Notes: generated by a model not told the origin, from the sequence alone. A DNA stretch of 6,074 nt from Bacteroidota bacterium (GCA_028877005.1 JAGWPI010000108.1:1-6074); one strand, 5' to 3'. Positions 1-6,074 are shown, counted from the first letter of the stretch. Numbers and translations: made by a program.

Positions 1-1341
1 AGTGAAGTAGGGCATTTGAATTTAGGTGCCGGTAGAATTGTATATCAAGAGTTGCAAAGAATTAATGTGGCCATTCGCGATGGTTCTTTTGCAAAAAATG
101 AGCAGTTATTGGCTGCAATTCATAAAGCCAAAAATGCTAATAAACCCTTGCACCTTTTAGGCTTGGTTAGTAATGGCGGAGTGCATAGTCATATTAATCA
201 TTTAAAGGCTATTTGTAATGTTTGTAAAGAACAAGGTCTAACCCAGGTATATATTCATGCCTTTACAGATGGAAGAGATTGTGATCCTAAAAGCGGATTA
301 GGTTTTTTAGAAGACTTGCAGCAGTTTTTAACCACTAGTGTTGGTGAAATTGCGAGTGTTAGTGGCAGGTATTATGCAATGGATAGAGATAAACGCTGGG
401 AACGCATACAATTGGCATATGATGCTATGGTTATGGGAAAAGGAAATACGGCAGATAGCGCTGCTCAAGCTATTCAACAATCCTACCAGGCGGATATTAC
501 CGATGAGTTTATTAAACCCACAGTTATTGTAAACAACAAACGGCCAATAGCCACAATTCAAGATGGCGATGTAGCTATTTGTTTTAATTTTAGAACAGAC
601 CGTTGTAGAGAAATTACTGATGTACTTACACAAAATGATCACCTGGATTATCAGATGCATGCATTGAAAATTGATTATACTACCATGACGGAGTATGACA
701 AAACATTTAAAAATGTACATGTTATATTTGAAAATGATAATCTCAACAATACTTTAGGTGAGGTTTTGGCCGCTGCCGGAAAAAAACAAATTCGAATAGC
801 TGAAACTGAAAAATATCCCCACGTAACTTTCTTTTTCAGTGGTGGAAGAGAAGTTCCTTTTGAAGGGGAATCTCGTATTATGGTTCCTTCTCCAAAAGTA
901 GCTACTTACGATTTAAAACCCGAAATGAGTGCAGTTGAATTAACCGATAAATTAATACCCGAAATAGAAAAAGGTAATACAGATTTTATTTGTTTAAATT
1001 ATGCTAATGCAGATATGGTAGGCCATACGGGCGTATTATCGGCAGTAATTAAAGCCGTAGAAACAGTTGATGCATGCGTAAAGCGAGTAGTTGAGGCTGC
1101 TTTAAAACAAGATTATGTAATCTTCCTTACTGCTGATCATGGTAATGCAGATAATATGATAAATGATGATGGTACACCCAATACACAACACTCATTAAAT
1201 TTGGTACCGTTATTTGTTATTGATAATAAATGGCATGGCAACTTGCGCCCAGGTAAATTAGGTGATATAGCACCTTCTATTCTAACAATGATGCAGTTAC
1301 CCATTCCAAAAGAAATGACCGGTAATATTTTGGTTGATTAG
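1..1341 (+). CDS. gpmI: 2,3-bisphosphoglycerate-independent phosphoglycerate mutase, 5'-truncated by window edge
   Basis: The product interconverts 3-phosphoglycerate and 2-phosphoglycerate in cytoplasmic glycolysis and gluconeogenesis, using two Mn ions and a phosphoserine intermediate. The frame is open from base 1, and the first codons read SEVGHLNLGAGR, the conserved block around the catalytic Ser (Ser62 in the Geobacillus stearothermophilus enzyme). Counting from that Ser as residue 1, substrate-pocket residues are visible at His62 (SNGGVHSH), Arg123/Arg129 (GRYYAMDRDKR), Arg198/Arg201 (FRTDR) and Lys271 (EKYPHV). Metal ligands are Asp338/His342 (NADMVGH), Asp379/His380 (ADHGNAD) and His397 (QHS). 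His62 corresponds exactly to His123 of the reference enzyme, so about 61 residues (including the N-terminal metal Asp) lie upstream; 446 residues are present of roughly 507. The TTG at 16 is internal and not a start. The gene looks intact and is followed by a hairpin terminator. Confidence 0.97.
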   Translation, partial: SEVGHLNLGAGRIVYQELQRINVAIRDGSFAKNEQLLAAIHKAKNANKPLHLLGLVSNGGVHSHINHLKAICNVCKEQGLTQVYIHAFTDGRDCDPKSGLGFLEDLQQFLTTSVGEIASVSGRYYAMDRDKRWERIQLAYDAMVMGKGNTADSAAQAIQQSYQADITDEFIKPTVIVNNKRPIATIQDGDVAICFNFRTDRCREITDVLTQNDHLDYQMHALKIDYTTMTEYDKTFKNVHVIFENDNLNNTLGEVLAAAGKKQIRIAETEKYPHVTFFFSGGREVPFEGESRIMVPSPKVATYDLKPEMSAVELTDKLIPEIEKGNTDFICLNYANADMVGHTGVLSAVIKAVETVDACVKRVVEAALKQDYVIFLTADHGNADNMINDDGTPNTQHSLNLVPLFVIDNKWHGNLRPGKLGDIAPSILTMMQLPIPKEMTGNILVD

Positions 1342-1367
1342 GTAGAATACTTATTTTTAATTATGAA

Positions 1368-1406
1368 ATGCTGCACCATTTTTTTACTTGCGTGCAGCAT
1401 CGTTTT
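1368..1406 (+). terminator. Rho-independent-like terminator after gpmI
   Basis: A perfect 9-bp inverted repeat, ATGCTGCAC (1368-1376) and GTGCAGCAT (1392-1400), flanks a 15-nt loop and is followed after CG by TTTT (1403-1406). It lies 26 nt past the gpmI stop and 43 nt before the next ATG. The T-tract is short and the loop large, so termination may be partial. Confidence 0.65.
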
Positions 1407-1449
1407 ATCTGATAACAATTAGCAAACAAAAGTTATAAAATTACATCAA

Positions 1450-1953
1450 ATGAAAAAAATTATTCTACGATTCATTTTGGTATTGTTGGGCATATTTATT
1501 GTCATTCAATTTATACGCCCCGCAAAAAATCAATCATCCGCAACATTGTTAACAGATATTAAGTTGCATTACCCTGTACCAGAAAATGTACAGAGCATTC
1601 TTGGAAAAGCTTGTTTAGATTGTCATTCAAATAATACCCGTTATCCTTGGTACAATAATATTCAACCCGTTGCTTGGTTTTTAGATGATCATGTACGTTC
1701 TGGAAAAAGACATTTGAATTTTAGCGATTTTACATCTATGCGTGTAGCTAAACAATACAAAAGGTTAGAAGATTGTAAGGAACAAATTAAAGATGGCGAA
1801 ATGCCATTAGCTTCTTACACACTTATTCATCGCGATGCTATATTATCAGATGCAGAAAAAGAAACATTGTATAATTGGTTTGATGCGGTGCGTGATTCTA
1901 TTAAAGCACAATACCCTGCAGATAGTTTAGTGATGCCAAAAAGGAAAAAATAA
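1450..1953 (+). CDS. Membrane-anchored haem-binding (Haem_bd family) protein with one CxxCH motif
   Basis: A 167-residue protein matching the Haem_bd family (PF14376 type) by pattern. Residues 1-22 form a short basic start (MKK) and a hydrophobic helix (about 5-22), read as an uncleaved signal anchor placing the rest in the periplasm. The only CxxCH is CLDCH at 55-59, inside a characteristic run: YPVPENV (41-47), CLDCHSNNTRYPWY (55-68), QPVAWFLDDHVRSGKRHLNFSDF (72-94). It continues to DGEMPLASYTLIH (115-127) and a C-terminal LSDAEKETLYNWF helix (132-144). Family knowledge implies covalent c-type haem; Met118 or a nearby His as the second axial ligand is inference. No redox partner gene is adjacent. 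The leader ends in an A-rich stretch without a Shine-Dalgarno sequence. Terminators on both sides suggest a single-gene unit. Its physiological role is unknown to me; electron transfer or haem sensing are possibilities. Confidence 0.85.
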   Translation: MKKIILRFILVLLGIFIVIQFIRPAKNQSSATLLTDIKLHYPVPENVQSILGKACLDCHSNNTRYPWYNNIQPVAWFLDDHVRSGKRHLNFSDFTSMRVAKQYKRLEDCKEQIKDGEMPLASYTLIHRDAILSDAEKETLYNWFDAVRDSIKAQYPADSLVMPKRKK

Positions 1954-1975
1954 TTACTTTTTCATGAAAATAGAT

Positions 1976-2009
1976 AGGCCATTGGTTTTAAGAACTAATG
2001 GCCTTTTTT
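1976..2009 (+). terminator. Strong Rho-independent terminator of the haem-binding gene
   Basis: The arms 1976-1987 (AGGCCATTGGTT) and 1993-2004 (AACTAATGGCCT) pair as a 12-bp stem with a single G-U wobble, closing a 5-nt loop (1988-1992). The stem is followed directly by a run of Ts (2004-2009). It lies 22 nt after the stop at 1953. It also contains the ATG at 1998, which therefore should not be taken as the start of the following gene. Confidence 0.88.
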
Positions 2010-2024
2010 ATTGTAATTTGCAGC

Positions 2025-2666
2025 ATGATTATTCATACAGCAAAATATCTGATCTCTTCCCCCTCTTTTGATAAATGTCCACCGCCAGATAAACCGGAAT
2101 ATGCTTTTATAGGCCGAAGTAATGTTGGAAAATCATCCCTAATTAATATGCTTACGGGTCAAAAAAGTTTGGCTAAAACATCGGCCACTCCTGGTAAAAC
2201 CCAATTAATCAATCATTTCTTGGTTGAAAGCACAACCCGTCATAAAATTAAACAACAATGGTATGTAGTAGATTTGCCGGGATATGGGTATGCTAAGCGT
2301 TCACAAACCGACAGAAGACGTTGGGAGCAAATGATTGAAAATTATTTGCGCAAACGTGCTAATTTATTGCAGGTAATGGTTTTAATAGATAGTAGACACT
2401 CTCCACAAAAAAATGATTTAGACTTTGTGAACCAGTTAGATAAGTGGGAAGTCCCTTTTAGTTTGGTTTTTACTAAGTCAGACAAAGAAAAACCCGGTGT
2501 GGTTACCCGCAATGTGCAACTATTTTTAGATACATTAAAAGCAACCTGGCAGTTTTTACCTCAGGTATTTATTACAAGTGCCGAAAAAAAAATGGGCAGA
2601 GATGAGTTGTTGCTTTTTATAGAAGAAAATAATTTAAGGGCGGCAGAAAATGATATGATTGGGTAA
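2025..2666 (+). CDS. engB: Ribosome biogenesis GTP-binding protein EngB/YihA (YsxC)
   Basis: A cytoplasmic TRAFAC-class GTPase required in many bacteria for late assembly of the large ribosomal subunit. From the chosen start (MIIHTAKYL) the protein has 213 residues, normal for the family. All GTPase motifs are visible: G1 GRSNVGKS (30-37), G2 region TSATPGKTQ (52-60) with Thr55, G3 DLPGYGYAKR (83-92), G4 TKSD (150-153) and G5 TSA (184-186). The family-typical CPPPDKPEYAFIG precedes G1. An in-frame ATG at 1998 would add nine residues (MAFFIVICS), but it lies inside the 3' arm of the preceding terminator, whereas homologues begin with MII-x-TA-type sequences, so 2025 is preferred. Only 15 nt separate the terminator T-run from the start codon. 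No clear promoter or Shine-Dalgarno fits there, so expression may depend on read-through from upstream. Confidence 0.96.
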   Translation: MIIHTAKYLISSPSFDKCPPPDKPEYAFIGRSNVGKSSLINMLTGQKSLAKTSATPGKTQLINHFLVESTTRHKIKQQWYVVDLPGYGYAKRSQTDRRRWEQMIENYLRKRANLLQVMVLIDSRHSPQKNDLDFVNQLDKWEVPFSLVFTKSDKEKPGVVTRNVQLFLDTLKATWQFLPQVFITSAEKKMGRDELLLFIEENNLRAAENDMIG

Positions 2667-2699
2667 TCTGGTGCGTAAAGTACAGGGGTGCGTTTGCCA

Positions 2700-2728
2700 C
2701 AACAACTGTTTGGTTGCTGCATTTTTTT
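2700..2728 (+). terminator. Probable terminator after engB
   Basis: The arms CAACAAC (2700-2706) and GTTGCTG (2713-2719) pair with six Watson-Crick pairs and one internal A-C mismatch around a 6-nt loop. Seven Ts follow at 2722-2728. It sits in the 76-bp gap between convergent genes, oriented to stop engB transcription before it enters the opposite-strand gene. The stem is modest, so this is a moderate call. Confidence 0.5.
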
Positions 2729-2730
2729 AT

Positions 2731-2743
2731 AATTGTTACAATT
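2731..2743. repeat. Short perfect palindrome AATTGT-T-ACAATT at the 3' end of the YkuK gene
   Basis: Six-base arms (2731-2736 and 2738-2743) flank a single central T and touch the last base of the minus-strand stop codon. The spacer is too small for a stable tight hairpin with all pairs, and no T-run follows on the minus strand, so it is not a clear terminator. It is all A/T-rich and could be chance. Confidence 0.3.
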
Positions 2744-3216
2744 TAGTTTACCACTTTATCGGCACAACAACTGCTGGCAAATGCCTCTGGTTTGGCTTTA
2801 AAGGCAAAGCCCATCCCTAAAATATAACCCATTGCTTCTTTCAGGGCATCATTACTTTTAAAACAAGGGTTGGTGTTAATGTCTGCATGTACTTCCATCT
2901 CCACATCCCATGCAATAAACAAATCGCAAAGTTCATAAGCCACTTCAATACTTTTGGCTACTTCTTGCAGCATTCGCTCTTTGATGTGAAATTTTTGCTT
3001 TGTTTTTTCATTTTGGATGTACATAAAACCACCATTGTGTTCTCTTAAAAAAACAATGACAGTTGCAAACTCGGTTTCCTCCCCTTTAACCTGGCTGTCA
3101 GTACCAATGCACACTTTTAGTCGGGTGCCGTTTGCACGTTCTTTTTTAATGGCTTCTTCTACCGCTTTTTTAATGGGTAAATGAATGTTTTCTCCATTGA
3201 ACTTTCTCCAATGCAT
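2743..3216 (-). CDS. YkuK-type ribonuclease H-like fold protein (DUF458 family)
   Basis: A 157-residue protein resembling the YkuK/DUF458 family (RNase H-like fold, PF04308 type). Visible marks are the first strand with an acidic residue, KVCIGTDSQ (34-42, Asp40), and the next strand FATVIVFL (50-57). They are followed by a helix with KERMLQEVAKSIEVAYEL (79-96, Glu80/Glu84), the strand MEVHADIN (107-114, Asp112) and the C-terminal KPEAFASSCCADK (142-154, Asp153). These acidic positions fit an RNase H-type metal site, but assigning them as catalytic is inference; activity and substrate are not established to my knowledge. It has no signal peptide or membrane segment and is presumably cytoplasmic. 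It is convergent with engB. The 117-bp gap behind the L,D-transpeptidase gene (same strand) neither proves nor excludes co-transcription. The start at 3216 has an A/T-rich leader without a Shine-Dalgarno sequence. Confidence 0.85.
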   Translation of the reverse strand: MHWRKFNGENIHLPIKKAVEEAIKKERANGTRLKVCIGTDSQVKGEETEFATVIVFLREHNGGFMYIQNEKTKQKFHIKERMLQEVAKSIEVAYELCDLFIAWDVEMEVHADINTNPCFKSNDALKEAMGYILGMGFAFKAKPEAFASSCCADKVVN

Positions 3217-3333
3217 AAAATTTAAGTTTTCTGAAATTACGGTTTTTTATATTTCAAAACCATTAATTTATTATTAACAACATTTTTTTGCCATTGTAGT
3301 AGTAAAATGGAGCCTTCTTAATTAGCTTTTAAT

Positions 3334-5052
3334 TCAATTTTTTTCTTCTTTTGTAAATAGTTTTTCCTCCATTTTGGCATCATGCCCATAAATATCTTTT
3401 CTAAAGTTTAATTGCCCTTTGTTATCCACCCATGCAGTAAAATATACAATATACACAGGCAAGGGTTCAGGTAAGGTTACCCACTTTTCTTTGTTTAAAT
3501 GCATTAAGCTATCAATTACTTTGTCCGTAAATACAGAGGCTGTATCTGAACGCAATAAATATTGTGCAAATTTTTTCGGGTTACTAATTCTAATGCAACC
3601 ATGACTGAAAGTGCGAGTGGTAGCATCAAATAAATCATGATTGGGCGTATCGTGTAAATAAATATCAAAATTATTGGGGAATAAAAACTTTACTAATCCT
3701 AATGAATTTTTTGGACCCGGTTTTTGACGTACAACGGGTAAGCCATTGCTGGTGCCTGTTATTTCCATATTGTTTTTAGCTAAATAATTGGGATCTTTTT
3801 TCATACCGGGTATAATTTCTTTCTGTACAATACTGGGTGGGACATTCCAATAAGGACTAAAAACAATATATTTTAGTTTGCCATTAAAAATAACGGTGTT
3901 ATTTGTAGTTTTTCCAACAATTACATTCATATTAAAAAGTTCCTTACCATTTTGGTAAACATGTAATTTATATTCTGGAATATTTACAATAATATAATTA
4001 CTATCAATTTCAGCAGGCATCCATCTAACGCGCTCTAGGTTAATCAATATTTGTCTAATTCTAACTGCTATTGGTACATTAAGTTGTTCAATCATATTTC
4101 TGCCAATTACCCCATCTTCTAATAACCCCATTCTTTTTTGAAAGTGTTTTACTGCACTAAGTAAACTGCTATCATACAGTGAAGTACTGTCATTCAATAG
4201 TAAATCGCCTAATAAAAACAAACGGTCTTTAATTGCGGGTATTAGTGAATTATTTTGATGCAATTTTAATAACTGATTTGGGTAAGGTAATGAATCATTA
4301 GGATATATTTTTTGTAAACTGATATATTTTTCTAAATAGTTTTCTAATAAATTATATTGGTTATTGAGCGGAATATAAGCAGCTCCATTTTTGTATTTTA
4401 TGGTAGAGTCTAATAATGCGGTTAGGTTTACTTTTTTACGGGGAATAAACCATCCTAATGAGGAGGCATCTATATCACTTCCTTTATAATTTTGTGCTGC
4501 ATAAGCAAAAAACTGGCCGGTTAATAGTAATTCTGTTTTTAATATTTTTTGTGTAGAAACTTTTTCTTTATGTTGTATAATTTCATTGTATAGTTCATTT
4601 AATTTTTTATTGTACAAAGAGCTGTCGTGTAAGTGGTTAATACTATTGTTCAGTAAATTCATAAAATTAGCAGCTTGCTCTGCTAATCCGGAGCTATCGA
4701 ACCATGCATATTCAAAATTTCTTTGTTTGTAAAAATCATTGTATTGTGCAGTAAATTTTTGAAAATCGGGATTTGAATCTATAAAAGACTGTAATTGAAT
4801 ACTATCGAGAAATAAATTGTTGTAAGATGTATGATAGGTAATGCTGGTATCGCGAACTACTTTTTTTGTTTTACCCGAATGGCATGAAGTAGTTGAAAAG
4901 TAAATACAGCTAATTAAAACAAATACCATAAAATATGGGAAATAATTAGCAGTATTTTTATTTGATATATGATTAATTATCAATAATTTTTTCCCCTTTT
5001 TAGTTTTCGGGTAATTTTTATTTAAAATGTTTACTTTGTAAAATTGATACAT
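3334..5052 (-). CDS. YcbB/LdtD-like L,D-transpeptidase with peptidoglycan-binding domain
   Basis: A 572-residue murein L,D-transpeptidase, the enzyme class that forms 3-3 peptide cross-links in peptidoglycan or attaches proteins to it, acting in the periplasm. Order of parts: basic N-terminus with KKGKKLL (18-24); hydrophobic segment about 39-54 ending in STTSC (Cys57), a loose lipobox; scaffold region (about 85-290) as in the YcbB family; peptidoglycan-binding-like repeat AVKHFQKRMGLLEDGVIG (300-317); YkuD catalytic domain (about 351-500). The catalytic motif is complete: His467 (LHDTP), then SHGCIRISNP (483-492) with nucleophile Cys486. VIVGKTTNNTVIF (377-389) and FSPYWNVPPSI (398-408) are also family-typical. 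Met1 is preferred because the only other early Met (Met42) lies within the hydrophobic segment and would remove its basic flank. It begins 9 nt after the rsmE stop, implying one transcript. Whether it is a lipoprotein or a signal-anchored protein is undecided. Confidence 0.93.
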   Translation of the reverse strand: MYQFYKVNILNKNYPKTKKGKKLLIINHISNKNTANYFPYFMVFVLISCIYFSTTSCHSGKTKKVVRDTSITYHTSYNNLFLDSIQLQSFIDSNPDFQKFTAQYNDFYKQRNFEYAWFDSSGLAEQAANFMNLLNNSINHLHDSSLYNKKLNELYNEIIQHKEKVSTQKILKTELLLTGQFFAYAAQNYKGSDIDASSLGWFIPRKKVNLTALLDSTIKYKNGAAYIPLNNQYNLLENYLEKYISLQKIYPNDSLPYPNQLLKLHQNNSLIPAIKDRLFLLGDLLLNDSTSLYDSSLLSAVKHFQKRMGLLEDGVIGRNMIEQLNVPIAVRIRQILINLERVRWMPAEIDSNYIIVNIPEYKLHVYQNGKELFNMNVIVGKTTNNTVIFNGKLKYIVFSPYWNVPPSIVQKEIIPGMKKDPNYLAKNNMEITGTSNGLPVVRQKPGPKNSLGLVKFLFPNNFDIYLHDTPNHDLFDATTRTFSHGCIRISNPKKFAQYLLRSDTASVFTDKVIDSLMHLNKEKWVTLPEPLPVYIVYFTAWVDNKGQLNFRKDIYGHDAKMEEKLFTKEEKN

Positions 5053-5061
5053 GGTTATATT

Positions 5062-5760
5062 TTAATTCAAAATTGATAATGTGGCTGCAACTATTCCGGC
5101 TGTTTCTGTTCTTAATCGTGTATTTCCTAACGTAATGGGCATGTATTGTTTTTGTGTGGCTTCTGCTACTTCTTCTTCTGTAAAATCTCCTTCCGGGCCA
5201 ATTAAAATGCAAATTTCTTTTTCACTGCTAAAATTCTGTATGTTCAGTTTTTTTGCCGTGTAACAGTGTGCAATTAATTTGCATTTTTGTTGTTGTAACA
5301 AAACATCTTGAAAGGGAGTGGGCATTTGCAATACTGGTAGCCAACACTGTTTGCTTTGTAACATTGCTGCAATGGTAATTTGTTGCATTCGCTCTTGTCT
5401 GAAATGTTGTTTCTCGGTTCGTTTACAAAGCAATGGTATAATTTCATATATACCCAGTTCAGTTGCTTTTTCTAAAAACCACTCAAATCGTGCTGTGTTT
5501 TTTAAAAGTGAAAGCGCAATAGTAATTTTTTTCTCAGGCTGAGGTATTTCTGTTAGCTGAATTATTTTTACGAGCGTACTTTTTTTATTGCACTCGGTAA
5601 TAATACCATTGCATAAAATACCTTTTCCGTTGGTAAGTAACAAATTGTTACCTTCTTTCATGCGCAAAACTTGCGCACAATGTTTATGGGTTTCGGCGCT
5701 TACATAAAAGCTTTGCTGTAGGTCGGGAATATTTTTCTCAAAAAAATAAGGTAAATCCAT
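5062..5760 (-). CDS. rsmE: 16S rRNA (uracil1498-N3)-methyltransferase RsmE
   Basis: A SAM-dependent SPOUT-class enzyme that methylates N3 of U1498 in helix 44 of 16S rRNA on the assembled small subunit. The 232-residue length is close to the family norm (about 240). Residues 1-70 form the PUA-like RNA-binding domain (MDLPYFF, HCAQVLRMKEG). About 75-232 form the knotted SPOUT domain, with ALSLLKNTARFEWFLEKATELGI (82-104), the SAM-site loop IGPEGDFTEEEV (187-198) and LGNTRLRTETAGIVA (211-225). The segment that reads EQ-x-GR in E. coli RsmE is LQSKQ (134-138) here, a variation I associate with Bacteroidota homologues. The start MDLPYFF is family-like. It is the first gene of a likely two-gene unit with the downstream L,D-transpeptidase, with a candidate promoter about 30 bp upstream. 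Confidence 0.96.
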   Translation of the reverse strand: MDLPYFFEKNIPDLQQSFYVSAETHKHCAQVLRMKEGNNLLLTNGKGILCNGIITECNKKSTLVKIIQLTEIPQPEKKITIALSLLKNTARFEWFLEKATELGIYEIIPLLCKRTEKQHFRQERMQQITIAAMLQSKQCWLPVLQMPTPFQDVLLQQQKCKLIAHCYTAKKLNIQNFSSEKEICILIGPEGDFTEEEVAEATQKQYMPITLGNTRLRTETAGIVAATLSILN

Positions 5761-5789
5761 GATTAGCTGTAATAAAAATTAAATTTTGA

Positions 5790-5821
5790 TAAAAATAGAT
5801 GTTATTTGCGAGGTCAGCAAT
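5790..5821 (-). promoter_or_regulatory. Candidate Bacteroidota sigma-70-type promoter for rsmE-ldt
   Basis: On the minus strand, ATTG (5821-5818) is followed after exactly 20 nt by TATTTTTA (5797-5790). The Bacteroidota consensus is roughly TTTG, about 19-20 nt, then TAnnTTTG. The match has one mismatch in each box, with correct spacing and a position about 30 nt before the rsmE ATG. In A/T-rich DNA such matches occur by chance, so the call is tentative. Confidence 0.4.
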
Positions 5822-5860
5822 ACTACTCAGTTATGATATTTTACTAAGATAATTAGGCTG

Positions 5861-5912
5861 TGATACTGATGCAGAGCATATTTTGTATGATTTACTTCTT
5901 TGATACTAATGC
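5861..5912. repeat. Pair of 12-bp direct repeats 40 bp apart in the divergent intergenic region
   Basis: TGATACTGATGC (5861-5872) and TGATACTAATGC (5901-5912) match at 11 of 12 bases, with start points exactly 40 bp apart. They lie in the 258-bp region between divergent rsmE and the signal-peptide gene. They could be regulator binding sites or chance. Apart from these and the candidate rsmE promoter, I see no other clear element in the interval; in particular, no convincing promoter for the rightward gene. Confidence 0.3.
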
Positions 5913-6018
5913 CATTATGTTTTAAATATTTAGGAAAATGGACAACTGTTAACATTTTTTTACGCATATCTTAGCAGCCTTTGATGTTCTTTTGCACTCT
6001 ATTAATAAATTAAAATTT

Positions 6019-6074
6019 ATGAGGAAGTTACTGATTATTATCTTTTGCCTATGTACAACCGCATCATTTGCCCA
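6019..6074 (+). CDS. N-terminus of a secreted protein (signal peptide only), 3'-truncated by window edge
   Basis: An ATG at 6019 opens a frame that runs off the window after 18 complete codons: MRKLLIIIFCLCTTASFA plus the first two bases (CA) of a Gln or His codon. This is a textbook Sec signal peptide: a basic n-region (MRK), a hydrophobic core (LLIIIFCLC), then TTASFA giving an A-x-A-like signal peptidase I site. If the next residue is Gln, it is the common Bacteroidota pattern FA|Q. The leader (6000-6018) is A/T-rich with no Shine-Dalgarno, as for its neighbours. It is transcribed divergently from rsmE. The mature protein is not in the window, so no function can be assigned. Confidence 0.75.
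   Translation, partial: MRKLLIIIFCLCTTASFA

Noticed and set aside
328..720. A 130-codon open frame on the minus strand inside gpmI, plus a shorter plus-strand frame at 338-532
   Set aside because: They lie wholly within the well-supported gpmI frame, and their translations show no family motifs; they are shadows of A/T-rich coding sequence.
3241..3261. GGTTTT / AAAACC inverted repeat with 9-nt loop between the ldt and YkuK genes
   Set aside because: The stem is short and A/T-rich and no T-run follows on either strand, so it does not work as a terminator or clear operator.
3217..3333. Possible promoter for the YkuK gene on the minus strand (TTG, 15 nt, TGGTTTTG)
   Set aside because: The spacing is about 4-5 nt short of the Bacteroidota norm and the -7 box lacks the TA start; not convincing.
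3419..3604. Short plus-strand open frame antisense to the YkuD catalytic domain
   Set aside because: It is antisense to the conserved transpeptidase motifs and has no recognisable features.
5018..5542. Open frames overlapping rsmE and the ldt start (5018-5212 minus; 5081-5263 and 5318-5542 plus)
   Set aside because: They overlap the clearly recognised rsmE frame, which has all its motifs, and they resemble no known protein.
5869..5879. ATGC-AGA-GCAT mini-hairpin
   Set aside because: A 4-bp stem with a 3-nt loop is expected often by chance and has no supporting context.
1..6074. Search for tRNA or rRNA genes, CRISPR repeats, insertion-sequence ends, toxin-antitoxin or defence genes
   Set aside because: Nothing of this kind was seen by eye; coding density is high and every sizeable frame is explained by an ordinary gene.

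Overview
The window looks like ordinary chromosomal DNA from a Bacteroidota bacterium, probably of the Chitinophagaceae/Sphingobacteriia type. The basis is the low-GC composition, A/T-rich leaders without Shine-Dalgarno sequences, and the character of the proteins: a Bacteroidota-style EngB N-terminus, a Haem_bd family protein, a YcbB-like L,D-transpeptidase, and an RsmE with a QSKQ-type variant. This is judgement from protein flavour, not a database match.

Layout. Positions 1-1341 (+) hold the 3' nine-tenths of gpmI, cut so that the first codon is the catalytic serine. A strong hairpin at 1368-1406 ends it. Positions 1450-1953 (+) encode a small membrane-anchored haem-binding (CxxCH) protein, ended by a 12-bp-stem terminator at 1976-2009. 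Positions 2025-2666 (+) encode the ribosome-assembly GTPase EngB/YihA; a farther upstream ATG lies inside the preceding terminator and is not its start. A weaker hairpin plus seven Ts at 2700-2728 closes it. Convergent to it, 2743-3216 (-) encodes a YkuK-type RNase H-fold protein. Positions 3334-5052 (-) encode a membrane-anchored or lipoprotein L,D-transpeptidase with a peptidoglycan-binding domain. It lies 9 nt behind rsmE (5062-5760, -), so the two are probably co-transcribed. A candidate Bacteroidota-type promoter for that pair is at 5790-5821. Positions 6019-6074 (+) are the first 18 codons of a divergently transcribed secreted protein, of which only the signal peptide is visible.

The genes are mostly housekeeping: glycolysis (gpmI), ribosome biogenesis and rRNA modification (engB, rsmE), cell-wall cross-linking (ldt) and a haem protein at the membrane. 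They do not form an obvious single pathway. I see no mobile element, CRISPR array, RNA gene, defence locus or novel multi-gene system. The most useful points are the corrected engB start, the terminators, the rsmE-ldt pairing and the two poorly characterised families (Haem_bd and YkuK).
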